From assembly GCA_944363915.1 (NCBI GenBank), contig CALVVR010000005.1, positions 1-53,839 of the forward strand: a stretch of DNA of 53,839 bases. Reading direction: 5' to 3'. Made by a program: the position numbers and the translations under genes. This stretch comes from an uncultured Bacilli bacterium. Lineage in GTDB: Bacteria > Bacillota_I > Bacilli_A > RF39 > UBA660. This document shows positions 1-9,775 of this stretch, piece by piece. Each line of letters starts with the position of its first letter. The stretch's first letter is position 1. Below the pieces are notes generated by a model. It did no database searches. It saw only the letters and a list, made by a program, of their open reading frames with translations, and was not told the DNA's origin.

Positions 1-1
1 T

Positions 2-397
2 TCTCAACCTAGGCATACTGTAAATAGTTCTATTTCTCAACCTAGTCCTTCTGTAGCTAGTTCTACTTCTCAACCTAATCCTTCTGTAACTAGTTCTATT
101 TCTCAACCTAATCCTTCTGTAAATAGTTCTACTTCTCAACCTAGTCCTTCTGTAACTAGTTCTATTTCTCAACCTAGTCCTTCTGTAACTAGTTCTATTT
201 CTCAACCTAGGCATACTGTAAATAGTTCTATTTCTCAACCTAGTCCTTCTGTAGCTAGTTCTACTTCTCAACCTAGTCATACTGTAAATAGTTCTATTTC
301 TCAACCTAGTCCTTCTGTAGCTAGTTCTACTTCTCAACCTAATCCTTCTGTAAATAGTTCTACTTCTCAACCTAGTCTTAATGTTTCTCCAACTTCA
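2..397 (+). repeat. 33-bp tandem repeat, 11 full copies plus one degenerate
   Basis: The unit is 33 bp and stays in frame with the coding sequence. Copies differ mainly at two places: AGT/AAT CCT TCT versus AGG/AGT CAT ACT, and the GTA ACT/GCT/AAT codons. Copies 1, 7 and 9 carry the rarer CAT ACT variant and copies 2, 8 and 10 the GTA GCT variant, so two-unit (66-bp) blocks appear to have been duplicated. The array probably continues beyond the left edge. Confidence 0.92.
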
Positions 398-1453
398 AAT
401 AACCAGCAAGAATTAAATATAGTTAATCCTTTAAATCCTGATGAAACAATAAAAACAGAAACATTAGTAGAAAAAAAAGTTACAGAAGAAAGTGATAACA
501 TCAATAATAACAATGATATAACTGAAGAAAAGCCTAAAAAGAAAAAGTTAAATCCAATTTTATTAATTTTATTAGTTGTAGTAATAGTAGCAGTTGGTGT
601 GGTTTTATATTTTACATTCTTTAACAAGTCAGAGAGTCCTAGTACTCCAAATACACCTAGCACACCAGAAACTCCTACTCCTCCACAAATAACTTTGAAT
701 GATATTTTAAATAATTTTAACAGCAATGAAACCATTAATCAATTAAGAGAAACTAGTGATATAACAGCTAGTATCAATGATAATCAAATTATTATTGATG
801 TTGCAACTGATGAGCAAAGTAAAAATTATATATTCACATTAGAAAATAGAGAACTTATCTTCGAAATAGATCAAAATGATTTAGTAAGCAATCTATTATT
901 TATAATAATTTGTGATAATATTGGCCAATTTCACGGACTAGAAAGTAGTGAAGTTGCTAATTACCTATCATCAATTGACTTAAATACTACTTCAGTTAAT
1001 GGAATAACCTTAATTCAATCAGAAAATGGTACTTATCAAGCAAGAATTAATATCGATACTAAAATTGATACATCCAGTTTGAATACAATGTACATTGAAT
1101 TATCAGACTTAGAAAGTTATCGTGATTTTATTGAAGGTTCAGGAACTGCACAATTACAAAAAGGAAATTTAATGTTCTATAAAGAAGGAAACGAAAATAC
1201 ATCTACTATTCTAATTGCAGAAAAAGATAACTTAACTGAGTTAACATATAATAGTATTTTATCAGTAATTGAATTATTATACCCTAACGATTTAGCAAAC
1301 TTTAAAACAAGTTATCCTAGTTTAGAAACAATTTCTTTTGATCGTTATACCATTACTATTAATCCAGAATTAAATGGGTCTTTACAAACATTATATAGTC
1401 AATATGAAAATGAATATAAATTTATTTTAATAGAAATAAATAAGAGTTTATAA
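2..1453 (+). CDS. Membrane protein with 11-residue tandem repeats (5' end outside window)
   Basis: The reading frame is open from base 2, so the N-terminus lies outside the window; 483 codons are visible. They start with eleven copies plus a degenerate twelfth of an 11-residue Ser/Pro/Gln unit of the type SQPSPSVTSSI. An Asn/Glu-rich linker follows, then a basic KPKKKK stretch and one hydrophobic helix (about bases 554-619), and finally a 270-residue hydrophilic domain with no motif I recognise. Lysines before the helix favour the repeats being cytoplasmic and the C-terminal domain outside. Many Bacillota proteins of this layout begin with a zinc ribbon, but that part is not visible. An internal ATG at 599 lies inside the helix and is not a credible start. 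Function unknown. Confidence 0.8.
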   Translation, partial: SQPRHTVNSSISQPSPSVASSTSQPNPSVTSSISQPNPSVNSSTSQPSPSVTSSISQPSPSVTSSISQPRHTVNSSISQPSPSVASSTSQPSHTVNSSISQPSPSVASSTSQPNPSVNSSTSQPSLNVSPTSNNQQELNIVNPLNPDETIKTETLVEKKVTEESDNINNNNDITEEKPKKKKLNPILLILLVVVIVAVGVVLYFTFFNKSESPSTPNTPSTPETPTPPQITLNDILNNFNSNETINQLRETSDITASINDNQIIIDVATDEQSKNYIFTLENRELIFEIDQNDLVSNLLFIIICDNIGQFHGLESSEVANYLSSIDLNTTSVNGITLIQSENGTYQARINIDTKIDTSSLNTMYIELSDLESYRDFIEGSGTAQLQKGNLMFYKEGNENTSTILIAEKDNLTELTYNSILSVIELLYPNDLANFKTSYPSLETISFDRYTITINPELNGSLQTLYSQYENEYKFILIEINKSL

Positions 1454-1469
1454 TAGCTCTTATTTTTTT
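1438..1469 (+). terminator. Rho-independent terminator of the repeat protein gene
   Basis: An 8-bp stem (1439-1446 with 1457-1464) and a T-run. The stem starts in the last codons and its loop contains the stop codon. Confidence 0.75.
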
Positions 1470-1470
1470 A

Positions 1471-1500
1471 CAAAAAAAATGATAAATAGCAACTATTTAC
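1471..1500 (-). terminator. Terminator of the heat-shock operon after dnaJ
   Basis: On the minus strand, directly after the dnaJ stop, a 7-bp stem (1483-1489 with 1493-1499, loop of 3) is followed by a run of eight T. Confidence 0.7.
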
Positions 1501-1502
1501 CA

Positions 1503-2600
1503 TTAATTTTTTCTTAAATAATCATTAAATTTTTTAAAAGCCTTAGTTTCTAAATCAGTTTTATCCAATTCCTCGAATAATTTTTTTTGATCACGTGATA
1601 GTTTATCTGGCATAATTACATTAAGAACAACATACATATCTCCTTTACGATAACTATGAACATCCTCAATGCCTTTTCCTTTTAAACGTAACTTATCACC
1701 AGTATTACTACCAGATTCAATTGTCAATTTTACATTTCCTGATAAAGTCGGTATTTCTTTTTTACATCCTAATACAGCTTCAGTAACAGTCAAAGGAACC
1801 TCTAAGTATATATCTGTACCATCACGTTCAAATAGCTCGTGTTCACGAACACGATATTCTAAATATAAGTCACCATTACCAGCTGATCCATATTCTCCAT
1901 ATCCAGCAATTCTTTGTTGATTACCATTATCTACACCAGCAGGTATTTTAACTTCAACATCTTTATTTACTCGAATCTTACCAGTTCCAGAACATTTACT
2001 ACAACTTCTTTTATAAGTTCTTCCCTTACCAGAACATTTAGGACAAGTTGTTTTAGTCATAAATGATCCAAGTAAGGTTCTTTGCTCAGTAGTTACGGTG
2101 CCTGTTCCATGACAATTAGAACAAATATCTTCATCAAAGCCACCTTTACCATGACAAGAATCACATTCCTCATAGGTATCCACATTGATATTTTTTTTAG
2201 TACCAAAAGCTGCTTCTTCAAAACTCAAATCAACACGTATGATACGATCTCTTCCTCTTGATTTTCCCCTACTACTATTAGTGTGGCCACCAAAATTAAA
2301 CCCAAAGCTTGAGCCAAATAAATCGCTAAAGATATCCGAAAAATCAAAACCTGAAAAATCGTAACCACTACTACCATTATTTTGAAATGCTGCATGACCA
2401 TATTGATCATATTGTCTTCTTTTATTTTCATCAGACAAAACAGCATAGGCTTCTTGACATTCTTTAAATTTTTCAGCGGCATTCTCTTCTTTTGATACAT
2501 CAGGGTGATATTTCTTAGCTAATTTACGAAAAGCTGATTTTATCTCATCTTGAGTTGCCGTTTTCGAAACGCCTAATATCTCATAATAATCTTTTTTCAT
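1503..2600 (-). CDS. dnaJ: Chaperone protein DnaJ (Hsp40)
   Basis: Co-chaperone that delivers unfolded clients to DnaK and stimulates its ATPase. The 365 residues hold an N-terminal J domain with the HPD signature (about residue 33), a Gly/Phe-rich linker with many FSGFDF-type repeats, four CxxCxGxG zinc-binding repeats ([32 protein letters not shown]) and the C-terminal client-binding domain. This is a complete type I DnaJ of normal length. It is the last gene of the hrcA operon, 12 bp after pepF, and begins ATG AAA AAA with a GAAGGTGAAG ribosome site. Heat regulation would come from the CIRCE upstream of hrcA. Confidence 0.97.
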   Translation of the reverse strand: MKKDYYEILGVSKTATQDEIKSAFRKLAKKYHPDVSKEENAAEKFKECQEAYAVLSDENKRRQYDQYGHAAFQNNGSSGYDFSGFDFSDIFSDLFGSSFGFNFGGHTNSSRGKSRGRDRIIRVDLSFEEAAFGTKKNINVDTYEECDSCHGKGGFDEDICSNCHGTGTVTTEQRTLLGSFMTKTTCPKCSGKGRTYKRSCSKCSGTGKIRVNKDVEVKIPAGVDNGNQQRIAGYGEYGSAGNGDLYLEYRVREHELFERDGTDIYLEVPLTVTEAVLGCKKEIPTLSGNVKLTIESGSNTGDKLRLKGKGIEDVHSYRKGDMYVVLNVIMPDKLSRDQKKLFEELDKTDLETKAFKKFNDYLRKN

Positions 2601-2612
2601 ACTTCACCTTCT

Positions 2613-4409
2613 TTACATTAAATCTTTAAATTGTTCAATAAGTCCATCAAACATTTTAATAGCACTTTCAATTACTTCTTTTTTAGTAACATCAATTCCA
2701 GCCATTTTAAGCTCATTAATAGGATAATCACTACCACCACTACTTAAAAATTTAAGATAGTTTCCCAAGAATCCCTCTTTTTTATTTAATATGCCATCAA
2801 CAATATAACAAGCGCAAGATAAACCAATTGCATATTTATAAACATAAAAATCATAATAGAAATGTGGAATTCTTTCCCACTCATATTTAATTAACTCATC
2901 TACCACAACATTAGGGCCAAAATATTTTAAATTCAACTTATAGTATTCATTACATAATAATTCATTAGTTAATATTTCACCTTTTTCATGTTTAGAATGC
3001 ATATTTCTTTCATATTCCGCAAACATAGTTTGACGATATAAAGTGGCTTTAAACAAATCCATCAAATTACTTAAAATATATTTTTTTTCTTCCTGATCAT
3101 TAGTATTATTTAACAAATAATAGTTAAGTAATAATTCATTAACAGTAGAAGCAACTTCTGCTACAAATATTGTATAATGCGAATATTGATAAGGATTGTT
3201 TAAGCAAGAATAATAAGTATGCATCGAATGACCTAGTTCATGCGCTAAAGTAGAAACATCATTTAAAGTATTTTCATAATTTAACAAAACATAAGGTTTT
3301 GTATCATAAAAACCACTTGAATAAGCTCCACCTCTTTTACCAACATTATTATAAACATCAATCCATCGCTCATCAAAAGCTTTATTTAAATTATTGATAT
3401 AATCATTACCTAAAATACTTAAAGCCTCTAATACTATTCTCTTGCCTTCTTCAAAAGAGTATTCTTTAGCACTTTTTTTAACTAAATCAACATATTGATC
3501 ATATAAATGAAATTCATCAACTTTAAGAAAATCTTTTTTTAAAGCAAAATATTTATATATTACATTTAAATTATTATTTACTGTATCAATTAAATTATTA
3601 TAAACTTTTATATCAATGTTATTACTAAATAAAGCAGCTTCTAAACTGGAATTATAATGTTTTAATTTTGCTAAAGTTGTTAGCATTTCGACATTGCCAG
3701 CAAAAGTAGAACTAACTGTATTTTTAAATTCACCATATTTACCTAGTATTTTTTCAAATGCTTGCTTTCTTATTTCACGATTTTTAGATTGTAAAAAACC
3801 ATGATAATTACTTTCGGTTAATTCTACTTCTTGGCCATGTTCATCTGTAATTGTTCCAAATTTTAAATCAGCATCTGTTAGCATTTCAAACGTCTCAGAA
3901 GAATTGTCAAACACTTTACTTAAAGATGACAAAGTTTTTTCAACCTCATCATTCAAAATATGTTTTTTAAAACGATAAAGATTTTCTAAAATAAACTTAT
4001 ATTCTTTTAATTTTGGCTCTTGTTTATAAAATGATTTAATTAATTTATAGTCAACGTTCATCATTTCTGGATTAGCATAAGCATCTAATTCTTCATATTC
4101 ATTTAATAAATTCTTGATTTTGCCTAACATTTCTTGATACTTAGCATTAGTTGTATCCTGATCATGTTTTAAATTAGCATAATAATATAATTTATATAAT
4201 TTTCTTTCTAATAAACAGGATAGTTCTAAATAATCTAATAAATTTTTAGCATTACTTACTAATATTCCTTTAAATTTAGTAATTTGTTTAATTTCTTTAC
4301 TTACCTTATTAAAATCAGTTTTCCAGTCACTATCTTTTTTATAAATATGACTTAAATCCCAAGTGTATTTTTCTTCGATTTCTTCGCGTTTACGTTGTGA
4401 TTTTCCCAT
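2613..4409 (-). CDS. pepF: Oligoendopeptidase F (M3 family zinc peptidase)
   Basis: Cytoplasmic zinc metallopeptidase that cuts short peptides. The zinc site HELGH followed by SMHTYYS lies near residue 390, with the downstream glutamate region FVAEVASTVNE, both typical of PepF/M3B. The 598 residues match the family length. The gene sits between dnaK and dnaJ, where most Bacillota have nothing; 45 bp separate it from dnaK and that gap contains a perfect stem-loop. Its place suggests co-induction with the chaperones and use in clearing peptides from stress proteolysis, which is inference. Start ATG with AAAGGAG at the right distance. Confidence 0.93.
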   Translation of the reverse strand: MGKSQRKREEIEEKYTWDLSHIYKKDSDWKTDFNKVSKEIKQITKFKGILVSNAKNLLDYLELSCLLERKLYKLYYYANLKHDQDTTNAKYQEMLGKIKNLLNEYEELDAYANPEMMNVDYKLIKSFYKQEPKLKEYKFILENLYRFKKHILNDEVEKTLSSLSKVFDNSSETFEMLTDADLKFGTITDEHGQEVELTESNYHGFLQSKNREIRKQAFEKILGKYGEFKNTVSSTFAGNVEMLTTLAKLKHYNSSLEAALFSNNIDIKVYNNLIDTVNNNLNVIYKYFALKKDFLKVDEFHLYDQYVDLVKKSAKEYSFEEGKRIVLEALSILGNDYINNLNKAFDERWIDVYNNVGKRGGAYSSGFYDTKPYVLLNYENTLNDVSTLAHELGHSMHTYYSCLNNPYQYSHYTIFVAEVASTVNELLLNYYLLNNTNDQEEKKYILSNLMDLFKATLYRQTMFAEYERNMHSKHEKGEILTNELLCNEYYKLNLKYFGPNVVVDELIKYEWERIPHFYYDFYVYKYAIGLSCACYIVDGILNKKEGFLGNYLKFLSSGGSDYPINELKMAGIDVTKKEVIESAIKMFDGLIEQFKDLM

Positions 4410-4429
4410 TTTTTCTCCTTTACACTAGA

Positions 4430-4452
4430 AAGTTCTAGTTAATCTAGAACTT
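4430..4452 (-). other. Stem-loop between dnaK and pepF (attenuator or mRNA processing/stability element)
   Basis: A perfect 9-bp inverted repeat (4430-4438 with 4444-4452, loop of 5) begins two bases after the dnaK stop. No T-run follows on the minus strand, so it is more likely a partial terminator or a 3'-end stabiliser that sets pepF-dnaJ expression below dnaK. Confidence 0.55.
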
Positions 4453-4454
4453 CC

Positions 4455-6275
<1,821 letters not shown>

Positions 6276-6284
6276 TCATTCCTT

Positions 6285-6935
6285 TCATTCACTAACTTTA
6301 ACCATTGCTGGTCTTATAACTTTTCCTTTTAAAATATAACCTTTTTGTAATACTTCAAGTACCATACCAGGAGCGACATCTTCTCTTTTTTCAGTCATAA
6401 TGGCTTCGTGGTAAATTGGATCAAAAGGTTTATTGTTACCATCAATTTCGACAACACCATAATTTTTTAAGACATTAACGAAATTGCAGTAAATCATTTT
6501 AAAGCCTGATAAGAATTTTGATACTTCATCATCTAAATTAGTATCATCCATACTTATCGCCCTTTCAAAATTATCTAAAATTGGTAATGTTTCTTTAATT
6601 AAATCTTCATTACAAAATTTAAGTAATCTTGCTTGTTCTTCTTCTAGTCTTTTACGATAATTAATAAATTCAGCTTTGCTTCGTAAAAGTTCATCTTCTA
6701 ATTCTTTTATTCTTTTTTCATGAGGAGGTTCATGATGTTCATGGCATTTACATTCTTGATGATCATGACATTTACATTCTTCGTGTTTTTGTTCAGGATG
6801 CTCATGGCACTTGCATTCATCATGTTTATGTTCATGGCATTTACACCCATCGTGTTTTTTTTCATGATGTTTATGATTTTCATGCTCATGATGTTTATGA
6901 TTTTCATGCTCTGGATGTTTCTTTTCTTCTTCCAT
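6285..6935 (-). CDS. grpE: Nucleotide exchange factor GrpE with His/Cys-rich N-terminal extension
   Basis: GrpE releases ADP from DnaK. The core starts near residue 75 (RIKELEDELLRSKAEF, the long dimer helix) and continues into the beta domain (VAPGMVLEVLQKGYILKGKV, the conserved GrpE signature). The first 74 or so residues are unusual: about 22 His and 8 Cys, arranged as ENHKHHE repeats followed by four CKCH motifs. Ordinary GrpE has only a short acidic disordered stretch there. The corresponding DNA contains near-identical 21-bp repeats. The extension looks able to bind divalent metals, which is inference. The start codon lies one base from the hrcA stop, so translation is probably coupled. 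Confidence 0.95.
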   Translation of the reverse strand: MEEEKKHPEHENHKHHEHENHKHHEKKHDGCKCHEHKHDECKCHEHPEQKHEECKCHDHQECKCHEHHEPPHEKRIKELEDELLRSKAEFINYRKRLEEEQARLLKFCNEDLIKETLPILDNFERAISMDDTNLDDEVSKFLSGFKMIYCNFVNVLKNYGVVEIDGNNKPFDPIYHEAIMTEKREDVAPGMVLEVLQKGYILKGKVIRPAMVKVSE

Positions 6936-6936
6936 T

Positions 6937-7929
6937 TTATTTACCTTCTTTCATATTTTCTTTAATATATTCTAACAAAGCAACAACTTTATCATATTCC
7001 ATTCTTTTTGGTCCTACTAAAGCAATTGTTCCTTCTTCACCTTGTGCATCATATTTCATTTTAACTATTGTTACATCATCATCGAATTCAGTTTCACTAC
7101 CAATGTATATGTTGATACCATTATCATTTTCTTCTATTTTATCAACTATTTCTTTATCCTCAAATTTACTAATTATTTCTCTTATTTTATCAGCATTATT
7201 AAATTCTGGCTGCATTAACATATTTTTTCTTCCTGTCATTGTAACAGACTCTTTAGCAAATTCACTAAAAGCATTATAAAAAGCATTGTATAATACTTCA
7301 TGTTGTTTTACATACATAGAAATAATTGGTTTTACTTCATACTCTAAAACTTTTCCTACTTCATTTAATTGTGTACCAATAATCATTTTATTAATCAAAT
7401 CAACCGTTTGTTTAATATCATTAATTGACACATTTTCTTCAATAGTTAAGTTTCGATGCTCAACATGACCTTTGTCAGTTATGACAATAGCAATTAAGTT
7501 ATGCTCATTTATAGGAACTACTTCAACTTTACTAACGCAATTTTCTTTAGATGATTTTCCTAAAACTATAGCTGTTAAATGTGTCATTTCGGATACTATT
7601 TCCATACTTTTAGTAATATAATCATCTAACATCAATGATGAATTTTTAAAAATTGTTTGTAATTTTAACATATCATCGCCAGTTAACTTTTTAGGTTCCA
7701 TAATATGATCAACATAATAACGATATCCTTTTTCACTAGGAACACGTCCTGATGAAATATGTGTTTTTTCTAGTAAACCATTTTCTTCTAGATAACTCAT
7801 TTCATTTCTAATTGTAGCACTAGAACAATGTAAGGCATCACATATTGATTTAGAACTAACTGGTCTAGCAGTCTTAATATAGTCCTCGACAATAATTTTT
7901 AACAAATCAGTTTGTCGTTTATTAAGCAT
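6937..7929 (-). CDS. hrcA: Heat-inducible transcription repressor HrcA
   Basis: HrcA binds CIRCE and represses the dnaK operon until heat unfolds it. The 330 residues hold an N-terminal winged helix (RQTDLLKIIVEDYIKTARPVSS, then SSATIRNEMSYLEENGLLEK), a GAF-like middle (ETEFDDDVTIVKMKYD) and the C-terminal GTIALVGPKRMEYDKVVALLEYI signature split across the dimer domain. It is first in the operon, with an AAAGGTGG ribosome site 7 bases before ATG. It autoregulates through the CIRCE 62 bases upstream. Confidence 0.96.
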   Translation of the reverse strand: MLNKRQTDLLKIIVEDYIKTARPVSSKSICDALHCSSATIRNEMSYLEENGLLEKTHISSGRVPSEKGYRYYVDHIMEPKKLTGDDMLKLQTIFKNSSLMLDDYITKSMEIVSEMTHLTAIVLGKSSKENCVSKVEVVPINEHNLIAIVITDKGHVEHRNLTIEENVSINDIKQTVDLINKMIIGTQLNEVGKVLEYEVKPIISMYVKQHEVLYNAFYNAFSEFAKESVTMTGRKNMLMQPEFNNADKIREIISKFEDKEIVDKIEENDNGINIYIGSETEFDDDVTIVKMKYDAQGEEGTIALVGPKRMEYDKVVALLEYIKENMKEGK

Positions 7930-7974
7930 TTATTTCACCACCTTTTAGCAGTCTATTTTCTTAACTGCTACTTC

Positions 7975-8003
7975 ATTATACTATTATATGCTAGCATTGT
8001 CAA
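7975..8003 (-). promoter_or_regulatory. Sigma-A promoter of the hrcA-grpE-dnaK-pepF-dnaJ operon
   Basis: On the minus strand, TTGACA (7998-8003), a 17-base spacer and TATAAT (7975-7980). Both hexamers match consensus exactly, and the -35 lies inside the CIRCE element. Confidence 0.85.
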
Positions 8004-8017
8004 TATATGAGTGCTAA
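7991..8017 (-). promoter_or_regulatory. CIRCE operator (HrcA binding site) with one degenerate arm
   Basis: The consensus is TTAGCACTC-N9-GAGTGCTAA. Read on the plus strand, the right arm GAGTGCTAA (8009-8017) is perfect; the left arm reads CTAGCATTG (7991-7999, 6 of 9 matching) and the spacing is exactly nine. It covers the -35 box of the hrcA promoter. Confidence 0.85.
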
Positions 8018-8045
8018 AAAGTTAAATTTTTCACATTTTTTTAAC

Positions 8046-8090
8046 AAAAAAAGCTACTGAAAGTAAAATATTAGTTTTCAATAGCTTTTT
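8046..8090 (-). terminator. Terminator after the coat gene pair
   Basis: An AAAAAGCTATTGAAA / TTTCAGTAGCTTTTT stem with a T-rich 3' side on the minus strand, just after the stop at 8100. It separates the coat genes from the hrcA operon. Confidence 0.75.
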
Positions 8091-8099
8091 AAATATATA

Positions 8100-8351
8100 T
8101 TAATTATCTTTACTTTGTAATTTTGTTAAAGTATTTTGGATTACATTAGGTGCAACATTTTCTACTGTGTACCATCCACATTCAGTCATCTTATTATAAA
8201 GTAAATGTTGTAATTTTAAAGTTTCTTCTAAACCACATTTTAATGCTTGGTGAACTTTTTCGTTGGATGCTTCTAAAGAGCCATGAACATAAACTTCCAT
8301 ATTACTTTTAAGTAATAAAAGCATATTTTCCATCAATAATTGATCATTCAT
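8100..8351 (-). CDS. CotF-family spore coat protein
   Basis: 83 residues that match the Coat_F pattern over almost their whole length: LLMENMLLLLKSNMEVYVHGSLEAS, then EKVHQALKCGLEETLKLQ and CGWYTVENVAP. In Bacillus this four-helix, ferritin-like domain occurs in CotF and related coat proteins deposited on the forming spore. The start overlaps the stop of the upstream 62-residue gene (ATGA), so the two are translationally coupled and may form one complex. A terminator follows. Confidence 0.85.
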   Translation of the reverse strand: MNDQLLMENMLLLLKSNMEVYVHGSLEASNEKVHQALKCGLEETLKLQHLLYNKMTECGWYTVENVAPNVIQNTLTKLQSKDN

Positions 8352-8536
8352 GATAGCTCACCGCTCAATAAATTCATCAATTCTGTTTTTATGTCTTGAT
8401 GTATTTTTAATTGACCGCTTAAAAAATTTTTAAGATCAGTGTTTTGTAACAAATTAATTGTTTCATTTACTATTTTAATTAAGTTTTGTTCATGTCCTAC
8501 AGCGTCTTCAACATACAGTAATTCTTTTTGAGTCAT
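8348..8536 (-). CDS. Small CotF-partner protein, probably spore coat
   Basis: 62 residues, mostly helical (LLYVEDAVGHEQNLIKIVNE, then LQNTDLKNFLSGQLKIHQDI). Small helical proteins like this are often encoded directly before CotF-like proteins; I place it in the coat group on that basis and on the 4-base overlap with the next gene. A GGAGG ribosome site lies 7 bases before ATG. Its pattern also resembles the first half of a two-helix ferritin-like unit, so the pair could be a split CotF protein. Confidence 0.65.
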   Translation of the reverse strand: MTQKELLYVEDAVGHEQNLIKIVNETINLLQNTDLKNFLSGQLKIHQDIKTELMNLLSGELS

Positions 8537-8637
8537 ATTTTATCCTCCTTCAATATTATTATGAATCGTTTTTTTTAATTTAAACAAAAAATTAATTAAT
8601 ATTTAAAAAATGTTCATAATAATACTGGTGAATAAAT

Positions 8638-9096
8638 ATGTTATATATAATTATTTTTATCTTAAAAATATTAGAAAATGCGTTGGGGACATTAAGATTA
8701 ATAATTGTATCTAATGGCAAAAAAATAGAAGGTGCAGTCTTGAATTTTATGCTATCTATTGTCTGGGTTATTTCTACTAGTATGGTCGTTATTGACAACA
8801 ATATTTATAAAGTATTAGTTTTTGCTTTTGGGTCATTAATTGGAAGTTATTGTGGTAGTATTTTAGAAGAAAAAATAGCCTTAGGAAATAATATGTTATT
8901 TATTGTTAGTAAAAAGCACAAATTAATCAAAGAAAAATTAAAAGACTTAGATTATGACAATTACTATATCAATGATAACATTTTAATAATCATGACTCCA
9001 CGTAAAAAAAGAAAAGAAGTTATCAACTTAATATTAAAAATTGATAATAAAGCCAAAATCATTTCTGAATCAGCTAAACAATTAGTCTTTAAATAA
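8638..9096 (+). CDS. UPF0316 (DUF5698/DUF2179) membrane protein, YebE-like
   Basis: 152 residues with three hydrophobic segments at the start (residues 1-15, about 38-54, 58-78) containing the family-like GTLRLIIVSNGKK and GSLIGSYCGSILEEKIALG motifs. A soluble DUF2179-type domain follows (LIKEKLKDLDYDNYYINDN, MTPRKKRKEVINLI). The family is widespread in Firmicutes and its function is not established. The ribosome site is GGTGA. The last 15 bases overlap the convergent glycerophosphodiesterase gene. Confidence 0.8.
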   Translation: MLYIIIFILKILENALGTLRLIIVSNGKKIEGAVLNFMLSIVWVISTSMVVIDNNIYKVLVFAFGSLIGSYCGSILEEKIALGNNMLFIVSKKHKLIKEKLKDLDYDNYYINDNILIIMTPRKKRKEVINLILKIDNKAKIISESAKQLVFK

Positions 9097-9723
9097 ATAA
9101 GGATTGTCAGTTATAATATTATATTTTTCAAGATCACTTTTCTTTTCATTAATCGTCCATAAAAAAGTTTCTTTTTTATTATATATTTTGCGATATTTAT
9201 AACTTAAGATATTAAAATTAAAATGATTGTATTTTCTTTTAATATTTATTCCATAGCCAATAATTAAACCACAATTATCATATTTAGTTTGAAAATATTT
9301 CACTAAATTATAATTAAAACTAGTAACATAAATATTTAATTTATAATTTTTTATTATATTATAAACTATGTCAGCAAACATTTTAAAACAATTACTTTCT
9401 TCTTTTAATTCAATTAATATTTTTTTATTACTATCAATATTATCTAATAATTCTTTTAACGTACATATTTTGCTGGGATATTCTTTAGTTCCAAAATTAT
9501 ATTTAAGCATTTTTTTATATTTCATATTTTTTACTATTCCACTACCATTACTAACCAAATTAATGATCGGATCATGAATAACCACTACCTCTTTATCTTT
9601 AGTTATTCTAACATCAAATTCAATTCCGGCAATAAAATCTAGACTTAATGCAGTAAGTAAGGCTTGTTTAGTGTTAGGTTTATATTTACTTATATTACTA
9701 CCACGATGAGATATTATTTGCAT
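9082..9723 (-). CDS. Glycerophosphodiester phosphodiesterase
   Basis: Hydrolyses glycerophosphodiesters to glycerol-3-phosphate and an alcohol. The 213 residues contain the family's catalytic and metal-binding residues: HRG at 6-8, GIEFDV (Glu and Asp) near 35 and VVIHDPI near 50, followed by KILIELKE. No signal peptide or membrane helix, so it should be cytoplasmic. It is shorter than the usual 240-250 residues because of short loops, not a visible break; the C-terminus ends with the expected ITDNPYL strand. Ribosome site AGGTGAAG. Confidence 0.9.
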   Translation of the reverse strand: MQIISHRGSNISKYKPNTKQALLTALSLDFIAGIEFDVRITKDKEVVVIHDPIINLVSNGSGIVKNMKYKKMLKYNFGTKEYPSKICTLKELLDNIDSNKKILIELKEESNCFKMFADIVYNIIKNYKLNIYVTSFNYNLVKYFQTKYDNCGLIIGYGINIKRKYNHFNFNILSYKYRKIYNKKETFLWTINEKKSDLEKYNIITDNPYLFKD

Positions 9724-9744
9724 AACTTCACCTAATAAATGATA

Positions 9745-9775
9745 TTCAAAAAACCCGAAAATTTATTCAGGTTTT
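9745..9775 (-). terminator. Terminator after the folA-tmk fusion gene
   Basis: A 9-bp stem with one U-G pair (AAAACCTGA / TCGGGTTTT) followed by T residues on the minus strand. It overlaps the last codons of the fusion gene. Confidence 0.65.

Noticed and set aside
2-397. CRISPR-like array
   Set aside because: The 33-bp units are contiguous with no unique spacers and stay in frame with a protein.
367-735. 122-codon minus-strand frame opposite the repeat protein
   Set aside because: It is the antisense of the low-complexity and membrane region; no ribosome site or recognisable domain.
6707-6965. Open frames in other phases over the grpE extension (plus-strand and minus-strand Met-rich proteins)
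   Set aside because: They are shadows of the His-codon repeats; the GrpE frame is continuous with a conserved domain.
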